A DNA stretch of 18,269 nt from positions 1,534 through 19,802 of the forward strand of contig NVTJ01000024.1 in NCBI GenBank assembly GCA_002401545.1, written 5' to 3'. A program made the translations under genes and the position numbers. Numbering within the stretch: position 1 is the stretch's first letter; each line of letters starts with the position of its first letter. Below are positions 7,985 to 14,574 of the stretch, one piece after another. Under the pieces are notes generated by a model. It made no database searches. It had not been told where the DNA came from and worked only from the letters and a program-made list of their open reading frames with translations. This stretch comes from Alphaproteobacteria bacterium (lineage in GTDB: Bacteria > Pseudomonadota > Alphaproteobacteria > Sphingomonadales > Emcibacteraceae).

Positions 7985-8378
7985 CCGTTAACTGACCGGA
8001 TTTTGGATCAGTGGCAAAAGCATTCATTCCAAGTGCCACTCCACCCGTAACCTGAATAATCACCCAGATCAGGTCCGTATCATGATTATTATCCTGATCC
8101 CGGGCAGACGGGTTCGCCTGCCCGTCCGGGTGTGAATGATAATGGCCCAGTATCCTGTCATGACCCAATCGGCTTTCTTTTTGATACTGAAGAATAAGCG
8201 CCGGATTGATTTCAAAATTTTTCGTCGGATGGTCCGCCAGATTGGATGAGGCAATAATTTTTGTCACAGCCCCGTCATCGCCCCCCATGAGCAAACCACA
8301 AGCCTCATACGGATAGCTGTTCACACAATTCCTGCGGATTTTCTCTTGCAGCTCAGTTGACAAACACAGCATCTTCAT
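7956..8378 (-). CDS. JAMM/MPN domain metalloprotease (M67 type)
   Basis: Encodes a 140-residue stand-alone JAMM-domain protein. The zinc-site signature is complete: E25 in YPYEACGLL, then HSHPDGQANPSARD, giving H81, H83, S91 and D94 in the order HxHP-x6-S-x2-D. Members of this family cleave isopeptide or C-terminal peptide bonds; bacterial ones are often tied to ubiquitin-like sulfur carriers such as ThiS, MoaD or CysO. No such carrier is in the window, so the substrate is unknown. The start overlaps the end of the upstream DUF6476 gene by 26 bases, suggesting coupled translation. Confidence 0.9.
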   Translation of the reverse strand: MKMLCLSTELQEKIRRNCVNSYPYEACGLLMGGDDGAVTKIIASSNLADHPTKNFEINPALILQYQKESRLGHDRILGHYHSHPDGQANPSARDQDNNHDTDLIWVIIQVTGGVALGMNAFATDPKSGQLTAIPLQAEKI

Positions 8379-8736
8379 GGTTACGCTTTACCCCTATCCG
8401 GCCAATGGTTTTCCCCGTGAAGTCCTTGTAGATGATCCGGCGGGTTTTACCGTCCCGGCCTATCCTGATCCATATTCCTCCCGGTGCCGCTGATGTTTCC
8501 AGAATCACCTCCCCCGACTCCAAGCTCACATCAAAGGCAAAAGCCTTATCCGGTACCTGTTCCGGCTGTGTGACCAGCTCTTTTTGCATGGCTTGCATTT
8601 CCAACCTTGCGGCCCTCTGTTTGGCCAAATCTATGACCTTCCAGACCACTACGGTGAGGCCCAGAACAATTAAAATTCCCATAAATATCACAATAAACTT
8701 GAGAAAGGGGCTGGTTTTTGGCACTTCTTCTGTCAT
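8353..8736 (-). CDS. Single-pass membrane protein, DUF6476-like
   Basis: A 127-residue protein with a short N-terminus, one strong membrane helix (about 11-38, FLKFIVIFMGILIVLG onward), a charged helix rich in Gln and Lys, and a C-terminal beta-rich domain with GGIWIRIGRDGKTRRIIY. It resembles the DUF6476 proteins found next to rluA-family and rpoH genes in alphaproteobacteria; function unknown. The reading frame stays open upstream to 8988, but that part lies inside the rluD-like gene. The ATG at 8736 overlaps the start codon of that divergent gene, and the 3' end overlaps the JAMM protease gene by 26 bases. Confidence 0.78.
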   Translation of the reverse strand: MTEEVPKTSPFLKFIVIFMGILIVLGLTVVVWKVIDLAKQRAARLEMQAMQKELVTQPEQVPDKAFAFDVSLESGEVILETSAAPGGIWIRIGRDGKTRRIIYKDFTGKTIGRIGVKRNHEDAVFVN

Positions 8737-9802
8737 GACGTTACAAAATTCCAATATAGATGACATAAACATCGATTTAACGGTGGAAGAAGAAGCCGAG
8801 GGCCTGCGCCTTGATAAATTTCTTGCCCAATCCCTCAGTGACATCAGCCGGTCCCGGCTGAAGCAGCTGATCATCGACGGCGAGGTCAAAATTATCCGGG
8901 CCAAATCTTCCCAATTGACCGAGACCATAAACGACCCGTCATACCGGGTCAAATACCAAGACCGGATATTTTTCACAATTCCTGACATAACAGTACCGGA
9001 CCCCCTGGGACAGGATATTCCCCTTGATGTGGTCTATGAGGATGATCAACTGATCATTATAAACAAAGCCGCCGGCATGGTTGTTCATCCCGCCCCCGGT
9101 AACCCGGACGGGACATTGGTCAATGCCCTGATCTATCACTGCGGCGACAGCCTGTCGGGTATTAATGGCGTCAAACGGCCGGGGATTGTCCACCGCATCG
9201 ACAAGGATACCAGCGGCCTGATGGTCGCCGCCAAGACCGACCGCGCCCATCAAAAGCTGGCCAAACAATTTGCCAAACATAGTCTGGAACGGGCTTACCT
9301 TGCGGTTGTCTGGGGCGTACCCAATCCGGCATCCGGCATTATTCATGAGAAAATTGGCCGTGATTCGCGTAATCGCCTGAAAATGACTGTCATCCCTTAT
9401 GAAAGTCAGCGTGGCCGCGACGCCATCACCCACTACCGGGTCATCCGGCGGCTGGAACCAAAGCGAAAAACATTTGATCGCGGCACTGCCCTCAAACGCC
9501 TGGCCCCCAGCTTGAGCCTTGTGGAATGCCGCCTTGAAACCGGACGCACCCATCAGGTCCGCGTCCATATGTCCCATATCAGACATCCGCTGGTCGGCGA
9601 CCCCTTTTACGGCAAATCCGGCCCCATGAAGTCAAAGAATTTTTCTGATCAGGCCCAGCAGGCCATCAATGATTTTAAAAGACAGGCCCTTCACGCATAT
9701 GTGATCGGGTTTAAACATCCGACCACCGGTGAGGACTTGAAATTTGAGGCAGAATTGCCAAATGATATGAAACGCCTTATTTCAGCCCTGGAAAACAGCT
9801 AG
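8735..9802 (+). CDS. rluD: RluA-family 23S rRNA pseudouridine synthase (RluD-like)
   Basis: Encodes 355 residues that convert uridine to pseudouridine in RNA; the RluD type modifies helix 69 of 23S rRNA. An S4 RNA-binding domain (about 22-85, EGLRLDKFLAQSL...SRSRLKQLI) precedes the catalytic domain. The catalytic aspartate is D156 in HRIDKDTSGLMV, and the later ETGRTHQVRVHMSHIRHPLVGD motif is intact. The frame is open upstream to 8432, but those residues are antisense to the DUF6476 gene and outside the family's length, so the ATG at 8735 is chosen; no good ribosome site is seen there. A GTG at 8783 is an alternative. Placement before rpoH is common in alphaproteobacteria. The target site is inferred from family only. 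Confidence 0.92.
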   Translation: MTLQNSNIDDINIDLTVEEEAEGLRLDKFLAQSLSDISRSRLKQLIIDGEVKIIRAKSSQLTETINDPSYRVKYQDRIFFTIPDITVPDPLGQDIPLDVVYEDDQLIIINKAAGMVVHPAPGNPDGTLVNALIYHCGDSLSGINGVKRPGIVHRIDKDTSGLMVAAKTDRAHQKLAKQFAKHSLERAYLAVVWGVPNPASGIIHEKIGRDSRNRLKMTVIPYESQRGRDAITHYRVIRRLEPKRKTFDRGTALKRLAPSLSLVECRLETGRTHQVRVHMSHIRHPLVGDPFYGKSGPMKSKNFSDQAQQAINDFKRQALHAYVIGFKHPTTGEDLKFEAELPNDMKRLISALENS

Positions 9803-9810
9803 GGGATGAA

Positions 9811-9834
9811 TATTATATAATAATATGCTATAAT
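9811..9834 (+). promoter_or_regulatory. Extended -10 promoter of rpoH, preceded by a palindrome
   Basis: TGCTATAAT at 9826-9834 is a perfect extended -10 element, about 40 bases before the rpoH start. No good -35 hexamer lies 17 bases upstream (ATGAAT), as is common for extended -10 promoters. Just upstream, TATTATATAATA (9811-9822) is a perfect 12-base palindrome that could be an operator or merely AT-rich melting DNA. A sigma-32 type promoter, which would allow self-activation, is not evident. Confidence 0.5.
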
Positions 9835-9874
9835 CCAGACTTAAGTATATTCAACCGAAAGGTGGAGAGATTCA

Positions 9875-10768
9875 ATGGCCAGACAATTAACCCCGGCAAT
9901 CACGCCGGAAGGCAGCCTGACAAGATACCTTCAGGAAATCCGCAAGTTTCCCATGTTGAAACCTGAGGAGGAATTCATGCTGGCTAAAGCATGGGTTGAA
10001 CATGAAGACAGCGACGCCGCCCATAAACTGATCACCTCCCACCTGCGTCTTGTGGCAAAAATTGCCATGGGCTATCGGGGGTACGGCCTGCCCATAGGTG
10101 AACTGATTTCCGAAGGCAATGTGGGTATGATGCAGGCGGTGAAACGCTTTGATCCGGACCGGGGCTTTCGCCTCGCCACCTATGCCATGTGGTGGATCAA
10201 GGCCTCTATTCAGGAATATATCCTGCGGTCATGGTCACTGGTTAAAATTGGTACAACTGCCGCCCAGAAAAAATTATTCTTCAACCTGCGCCGCATAAAA
10301 GGACAGATCAAAGCCATTGAAGAGGGCGACCTGCACCCCGATCACGTAACCGAAATAGCCACCCGTCTGGATGTGAGTGAAAATGAGGTGGTTCAGATGA
10401 ACCGCCGCATGGCCGGTGCCGACCACTCCCTCAACGCCCCCATGCGGGCGGATTCCGAAGGTGAATGGATGGACTGGCTGGAAGATCAGGATGCTGTTGA
10501 TCAGGAAACTGCCTATGCCAATGATGAGGAACTGACCAATCGCCGCGCCCTCATGGCCGATGCCATGAAAGACCTGAACGAGCGTGAGCAGCATATCCTC
10601 ACCGAGCGGCGGCTGAAAGACAAGCCGTCCACATTGGAAGACCTGAGCAAAATATATAATATCAGCCGTGAACGGGTACGTCAGATCGAAGTCAGGGCCT
10701 TTGAAAAGTTGCAAAAAGCCATGCAAACTGCTGCCCTTGAAAAGGGCGTCATGACCATTGAACAATAA
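9875..10768 (+). CDS. rpoH: Heat-shock sigma factor RpoH (sigma-32)
   Basis: Encodes a 297-residue sigma-70-family factor that directs RNA polymerase to heat-shock promoters. It contains region 2 (LRLVAKIAMGYRGYGLPIGELISEGNVGMMQAVKRFDP and TYAMWWIKASIQEYILRSWSLVK), the RpoH box QKKLFFNLRR that distinguishes sigma-32 from other members, and region 4 with the helix-turn-helix LEDLSKIYNISRERVRQIE. An AGGTGGAGA ribosome site precedes the ATG. Many alphaproteobacteria carry two rpoH genes; whether this one is the only copy cannot be told. It follows the rluD-like gene by 72 bases with its own promoter. Confidence 0.96.
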   Translation: MARQLTPAITPEGSLTRYLQEIRKFPMLKPEEEFMLAKAWVEHEDSDAAHKLITSHLRLVAKIAMGYRGYGLPIGELISEGNVGMMQAVKRFDPDRGFRLATYAMWWIKASIQEYILRSWSLVKIGTTAAQKKLFFNLRRIKGQIKAIEEGDLHPDHVTEIATRLDVSENEVVQMNRRMAGADHSLNAPMRADSEGEWMDWLEDQDAVDQETAYANDEELTNRRALMADAMKDLNEREQHILTERRLKDKPSTLEDLSKIYNISRERVRQIEVRAFEKLQKAMQTAALEKGVMTIEQ

Positions 10769-10800
10769 TAAATTTTAAAATATTAACCTAGATTATAATA

Positions 10801-11388
10801 TTGACCATAGATATTAAACAACTCCATAAAATCGAGACCCACCGCAAAGTTGTGATCAAGTTCCTGCTGCTTCTCAGCGTACTGGTCCTGTATTTCAGTT
10901 ATCTGAGCTATGAATATGGCATCTTGACCGGCGGTATTGTCGCCGCACTCACCTGGAGCTTTTTTGTTCTCTGTACGCCTGTGGCTGATGCCGGATTTTT
11001 GCTGGATTTTCCCATTCGCCTGATCTTTGGCATCCGTATGCTCTATAGTGAAATTCTTGTCTGGACCATAGCCATTTCCATCAATTTTTATGCCCTTGCC
11101 GATGGTTCCAACGCCTATGACAAGACGGTCCTCACCACCCTTCTCCAGAAGATCATCACCACACCCTACCCCTATTGGAGCATCATAATTCTGAGCGGCA
11201 TTGGCACCTTTCTCTCCATCTATTTTGGTGATGAAATGCTGGATGTTTTCCGGCACCGCGACCGCGTCAAATATCATCAGCATGGCTTCAAGTTAAAATT
11301 TATCGCCGTCATCAGCCTGTTTGCCCTTACTTTTCTCGCTTATTATTTTTTATTGAACGCGCTCCATATCCAGTTTAATGATATATGA
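10801..11388 (+). CDS. Unrecognised multi-pass membrane protein
   Basis: Encodes a 195-residue integral membrane protein I cannot place in a named family. Five hydrophobic segments are visible at about 18-36, 42-60, 84-100, 126-143 and 165-186. Between the second and third lies the striking motif TPVADAGFLLDFPIRLIFGIRM, and a soluble basic loop with FRHRDRVKYHQHGFKLK precedes the last helix. The start is set at TTG 10801 because an in-frame stop lies 12 bases upstream and the first internal Met is at residue 80. No ribosome site is visible. The end is 44 bases before the truncated haemoglobin gene, so the two may be cotranscribed. Confidence 0.75.
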   Translation: MTIDIKQLHKIETHRKVVIKFLLLLSVLVLYFSYLSYEYGILTGGIVAALTWSFFVLCTPVADAGFLLDFPIRLIFGIRMLYSEILVWTIAISINFYALADGSNAYDKTVLTTLLQKIITTPYPYWSIIILSGIGTFLSIYFGDEMLDVFRHRDRVKYHQHGFKLKFIAVISLFALTFLAYYFLLNALHIQFNDI

Positions 11389-11432
11389 TCACCTGTCACT
11401 ATACGTCACCTGAATATTACGAAGGAAAACCA

Positions 11433-11804
11433 ATGAATCAGAAATCACTTTATGAACGGCTGGGCGGCTATGACGGCATTGCCGCCTATGTCAATAATCT
11501 GTTGCCGCGATTACAGGCGGACCCTCAATTGGGCCGTTTCTGGCAAAATCGCGGAGACGACGGTATCGAAAGGGAAAAACAGCTACTCATTGATTATCTG
11601 TGCGCAAATGCCGGAGGACCGCTTCATTACACGGGCCGGGATATGCTAACCGCACATAAAGGTATGAAAATCAGTGAAAGTGACTGGACTGTATTCCTCG
11701 GTCATGCCGGTGATACCTTTGCGGCTTTACAGATACCGGCACAGGAATGTGATGATGTGGTGGCCTTTGTCCTGAGCCTGAAAGACGACATTGTCGAAGC
11801 CTAA
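11433..11804 (+). CDS. Group 1 truncated haemoglobin
   Basis: A 123-residue 2-over-2 globin. Family marks are SLYERLGGYDGI near the N-terminus, LQADPQLGRFW, the GGPLHYTGRDM turn and the proximal haem ligand H75 in TAHKGMKISESDW. The usual B10 tyrosine seems to be leucine (L24 in NNLLPRLQADP), which would change ligand control in the distal pocket. Such proteins bind oxygen or nitric oxide; the exact role here is unknown. The ATG at 11433 is chosen because GAAGGA lies 7 bases upstream; an upstream ATG at 11385 would add 16 residues unlike the family. It overlaps the convergent ialB-like gene by 4 bases. Confidence 0.92.
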   Translation: MNQKSLYERLGGYDGIAAYVNNLLPRLQADPQLGRFWQNRGDDGIEREKQLLIDYLCANAGGPLHYTGRDMLTAHKGMKISESDWTVFLGHAGDTFAALQIPAQECDDVVAFVLSLKDDIVEA

Positions 11805-12286
11805 GGCGTTCTGACAAGCAAATCCACAGCGTCAGAAAGACCCATAAGGGAAACAGGATAAGCGAGATATTTCCCATTATTATGATGGAAAGTAAATGTC
11901 ATCTTATCATTTTTCTTCATGGCATCCAAAACAACGGGGTCTAGAAAGGAACCGGATTCACATATGCGCTTATCACATTTCGTAATTGGTAAATGCCATT
12001 CCTGATCGGGTCCGAGGATTAAACCAATTCCACGTCCGGGGACCGCATATGCGGTAAACCGAAAAAGAATATGAAGTTTCCCCTGTTGTTTTCCGATTGT
12101 AATGCCCAATACCGTTTTCTTATAATCTGCCTCTGTGGCAACGGATTGCGACAAAAAACAATATTCTGATTTGCAGGAATACAGCCAGCTGCCAAAAAGC
12201 CGGTTTTTCCCGGCATCGGCAGCAACAGCCTGCATATGTCCCATATTAATTATCAGAAAAAAAACTATCGCCAAAAAAATACGCAT
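11801..12286 (-). CDS. Secreted invasion-associated locus B (IalB) family protein
   Basis: Encodes a 161-residue exported protein. A signal peptide is clear (about 1-23, hydrophobic run after MRIF, then AVAADA). The mature part has the IalB pattern: FGSWLYSCKSEYCFLSQS, a beta-rich middle with PGRGIGLILG, LPITKCDKRICESG, and a closing YPVSLMGLSDAVDLL. Four cysteines (C38, C43, C104, C109) suit two periplasmic disulfides. IalB was named for erythrocyte invasion in Bartonella, but the family is widespread in free-living alphaproteobacteria and its function there is unknown. The ATG at 12286 has GGGA 6 bases upstream; a TTG four codons earlier is less likely. Confidence 0.8.
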   Translation of the reverse strand: MRIFLAIVFFLIINMGHMQAVAADAGKNRLFGSWLYSCKSEYCFLSQSVATEADYKKTVLGITIGKQQGKLHILFRFTAYAVPGRGIGLILGPDQEWHLPITKCDKRICESGSFLDPVVLDAMKKNDKMTFTFHHNNGKYLAYPVSLMGLSDAVDLLVRTP

Positions 12287-12294
12287 GATGGTTC

Positions 12295-12326
12295 CCAAAA
12301 AAAATCAGGAGCCAAAGCCCCTGATT
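12295..12326 (-). terminator. Rho-independent terminator of the nidogen-domain gene
   Basis: Read on the minus strand, AATCAGG (12320-12326) pairs perfectly with CCTGATT (12303-12309). The stem extends inward by a G-T and two G-C pairs to a TTTG loop and is followed by a run of eight T (12297-12304). It lies 18 bases after the stop codon of the gene ending at 12344 and just before the ialB-like start. Confidence 0.85.
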
Positions 12327-12343
12327 CAAAAATATAAACGATG

Positions 12344-13561
12344 TCAGATAAAATGTCTACGGCGTAACATCAACCCCAAACCAAACAGGATCAGCAGGAA
12401 TGCTGGTGGTGTCGGAACCTGTGTCGGATCATCTGTATTAATCACCACTGGAACTTGCAACATGGATATATTGCCAGCATCAACAAAAGTTAAACCCGTA
12501 ACAAAAGCCACTGTATTGTCCGGGTCAAGCATTGCCGCTTCATCAATACCCAGAACAAGGAACCTGTTGACGCCATCACCACCAAAGAAAAACTCAGCCC
12601 CGGCGGCCCAATCCCCCGCCAGCAGAATATCATAATCCATCGTCGCCAGATTATAACCAAATATATCAAAGAAACCATCATCGCCCACGATAGTCGGCAA
12701 CAATACGCTGGCAAAATTAGGCCCGCTCTGGATAATATATTCATAACCAACCGCAATATCAGGATCAATGAAGATCATCTCATTCAAATTAACATTGAAA
12801 TCAAAGCTAAAGCCCGCTTCAGTAACAACCGGAAGCAATGGATTATCAGCAGTTTCCCCCGGAAGAGCGCCTTCACGGATGGAAAAAGACCACAAACCCG
12901 GTGTTTCAGTCGAAACATTACTGGTATTGGCCAAATTCAGAACATCCGCACTGAATGATCCTGGCAATGCAAAGAAATTTGTCCCGTCCCCGGCGTCATA
13001 CCCCGCCTGGGCCTGCGTACCACCCAGACCACCCTCGCCGTCACTGGCATCACCAGTGGTCCATTCCAGACGGTCATAACGAAATTCCACATCAAAATTA
13101 CCAACCCCCTGATCTCGCAATACAAGCTGGAAATTATTTGTCAGGCTGCTGTCGCGAGAGAAAAAACCCACATCATTCCAGGTAATAACCATAGTTTCAG
13201 AGTTCGGGGCATTCACATAAACGGCACCGCAAGTATCACAGCGCGTATCCACATCTCCCCAGAAGGGTGCGATCATCGGTTGATCTGAGACCGGAAAGGC
13301 TGTCGGTGTAAAACTGGAAACCGGCGCATTAAAGGTAATATTACCGTTATTATTTATATAAAATTCAGTATGTGTCATACCAAAGAAATTAATTTCAAAT
13401 GGCAGGGTTAATTCATTGGAAGAACCATCATCATTCGGGAGCATGGCAAGCTCTCCAAACCCGCCAAGTCCATCTGTTAACAACGGTATGGCATATGTGG
13501 GGGTTATCATGCCTGCAAAAGCTATCAAACTGCCCAACAGTAACCTGTTAATTTTTTTCAT
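12344..13561 (-). CDS. Secreted nidogen-like (NIDO) domain protein with PEP-CTERM-like sorting tail
   Basis: Encodes 405 residues from the ATG at 13561, which has a GAGGAAAA ribosome site; the upstream in-frame extension to 13606 lacks one. A signal peptide ends near TYA-IP (residue 24). Residues about 45-200 look like a NIDO domain: FEINFFGMTHTEFYINNNGNITF, PMIAPFWGDVDT and VITWNDVGFF. The last 24 residues (382-405) are VPTPP, a hydrophobic helix and RRRHF, the tripartite plan of PEP-CTERM proteins with PTPP in place of PEP. Such tails are cleaved by an exosortase during export to the surface. No exosortase gene is in the window. The body is acidic and low in lysine, as is usual for surface proteins. 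A CDTC motif suggests a disulfide. Confidence 0.82.
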   Translation of the reverse strand: MKKINRLLLGSLIAFAGMITPTYAIPLLTDGLGGFGELAMLPNDDGSSNELTLPFEINFFGMTHTEFYINNNGNITFNAPVSSFTPTAFPVSDQPMIAPFWGDVDTRCDTCGAVYVNAPNSETMVITWNDVGFFSRDSSLTNNFQLVLRDQGVGNFDVEFRYDRLEWTTGDASDGEGGLGGTQAQAGYDAGDGTNFFALPGSFSADVLNLANTSNVSTETPGLWSFSIREGALPGETADNPLLPVVTEAGFSFDFNVNLNEMIFIDPDIAVGYEYIIQSGPNFASVLLPTIVGDDGFFDIFGYNLATMDYDILLAGDWAAGAEFFFGGDGVNRFLVLGIDEAAMLDPDNTVAFVTGLTFVDAGNISMLQVPVVINTDDPTQVPTPPAFLLILFGLGLMLRRRHFI

Positions 13562-13648
13562 AATATTTTCCTCATTAAATATCTCTACAAAAAATCCTGA
13601 ACCCATGTTAAATGACTGGATGTGGAGGATAATTTACCAACGATTCCA

Positions 13649-13664
13649 TGCATATTATATGCCA
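13649..13664 (-). promoter_or_regulatory. Sigma-54-like promoter overlapping a palindrome, upstream of the nidogen-domain gene
   Basis: On the minus strand TGGCATATAATATGCA carries GG and GC separated by exactly 10 bases, the invariant -24/-12 spacing of RpoN promoters, within near-consensus flanks. It would start a leader of roughly 75 bases. Genes for PEP-CTERM proteins are often driven by sigma-54 with PrsK/PrsR. The same bases form the palindrome GCATATtATATGC (13650-13662), so a repressor operator is an alternative reading. Confidence 0.4.
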
Positions 13665-13916
13665 GTAATATAAGTTGTTGTTTAATAAGCTTATTCTGAA
13701 ATACTATAATTTCTCCCGTATAAAAATTGTAAAGTTTTCCGACAGTTTTAAAGGTTATTTTACACATTATTGATTTCTACACCCTTGGCTTTCCAGGCAA
13801 GAAGACACCCTCAAATTATTTCACCTCTAAAATAAAAGCCGGATTGTGATTTGAGGCGACAAGAACCACCTGATACAGGAGGTGCCGTCCAAAGGAAGGG
13901 CGTCATATGTCTTATT
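13665..13916. other. AT-rich intergenic region with inverted repeats
   Basis: This is the upper part of a 355-base gap between the DUF1467 stop and the nidogen-domain gene. It holds an 8-base perfect inverted repeat, CCTCAAAT (13809-13816) and ATTTGAGG (13849-13856), with a 32-base loop; a second inverted repeat, CACCTGATACAGGAGGTG, at about 13867-13884; and a short imperfect hairpin at about 13883-13900. One of these may end the nuoN-DUF1467 operon, but none has a convincing T run. No tRNA or recognised riboswitch was found, and no long open frame fits a gene. Confidence 0.4.
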
Positions 13917-14165
13917 TTATCGACTGGTAATAGAAATAAGGTCAAATGATACCACTGCCCAGAATATGCCCCAGATAACCACTGTAATGGCCGTCGTGAT
14001 CAGCATTTTCCTGCCAATATCTGGCTTTATCGGTGATCCGGGTTCTATGCCTGCCTCAAAGTCTTCATCACTTTCGTGATGTCCCTTCACCCCCCAGGGC
14101 AGCACCATAAAAAGCACCAGCCACCAACAGACCAGAAATACAATAAGATGATTTGCAATTGTCAT
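13917..14165 (-). CDS. DUF1467-family small membrane protein
   Basis: Encodes 82 residues with two membrane helices (about 6-24 and 55-75) joined by a polar loop. The WWLVLFMVLPWGVKG motif and the EPGSPIKPDIGRKML segment are typical of DUF1467, an alphaproteobacterial family of unknown function that sits after mce. The frame is open upstream to 14438 but that is mce antiframe; the ATG at 14165 has GAGG upstream, within the end of mce, one base past its stop. It closes the operon. Confidence 0.88.
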   Translation of the reverse strand: MTIANHLIVFLVCWWLVLFMVLPWGVKGHHESDEDFEAGIEPGSPIKPDIGRKMLITTAITVVIWGIFWAVVSFDLISITSR

Positions 14166-14166
14166 T

Positions 14167-14571
14167 TTATACCTCTTCCAATTCCACCAGTGTGCCCAAT
14201 AAATCTTTCGGATGCAAAAACAAAATCCGTTTGCCGTGCGCGCCAATTCTTGGCTCACCTGACCCCAGAATACGCATGCCGGCCTCAAGCAGTTTATCCC
14301 GCGCCGCGTATATATCCTCAACCTCATAACAGAGGTGGTGAATGCCGCCGGATTTATTTTTTGCCAGAAAGCCTTTGATCGGCGAATCATCGCCCAAAGG
14401 ATAAAGCAGCTCAATTTTAGTGTTGGGCAATTCCACAAACACCGTCACCACCCCATGATCCGGCTGATCCACCGCCTCCGATACTTTAGCCCCCAGCGTA
14501 TCGCGGTAAAGCGCCACCGCCGCATCCAGGTCATTCACCGCAATGGCCACATGATTTAATTTTCCGATCAT
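14167..14571 (-). CDS. mce: Methylmalonyl-CoA epimerase
   Basis: Encodes 134 residues of the glyoxalase/VOC fold, the size of bacterial methylmalonyl-CoA epimerase, which interconverts the R and S forms during propionate catabolism. Two beta-alpha repeats are visible: KLNHVAIAVNDLDAAVALYRDTLGA with metal ligand H7, and GGIHHLCYEVEDIYAARDKLL, ending with LGTLVELEEV, whose Glu is a metal ligand in the family. The ribosome site AAAGG lies in the last codons of rnj, three bases upstream of the gene. Methylmalonyl-CoA mutase is not in the window. Confidence 0.92.
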   Translation of the reverse strand: MIGKLNHVAIAVNDLDAAVALYRDTLGAKVSEAVDQPDHGVVTVFVELPNTKIELLYPLGDDSPIKGFLAKNKSGGIHHLCYEVEDIYAARDKLLEAGMRILGSGEPRIGAHGKRILFLHPKDLLGTLVELEEV

Positions 14572-14574
14572 CGT

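Noticed and set aside
8432..8734. N-terminal extension of the rluD-like gene
   Set aside because: The 101 extra residues are antisense to the DUF6476-like gene, resemble no domain, and would make the protein longer than its family.
8737..8988. N-terminal extension of the DUF6476-like protein
   Set aside because: The extra residues are the reverse reading of the S4 domain region of the rluD-like gene; the family pattern starts at the ATG at 8736.
8939..9586. 215-residue minus-strand frame opposite the rluD-like gene
   Set aside because: It lies entirely opposite the conserved catalytic domain and has no recognisable motif.
13801..13916. SAM-II, TPP or c-di-GMP riboswitch in the gap before the nidogen-domain gene
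   Set aside because: Short stretches such as GTGATTTGAG and ACCTGAT recall SAM-II or TPP motifs, but the partner elements of those riboswitches are missing and no metabolic gene follows.
14166..14438. Upstream extension of the DUF1467 gene
   Set aside because: This part is an alternate frame of mce; the family starts at the ATG at 14165.
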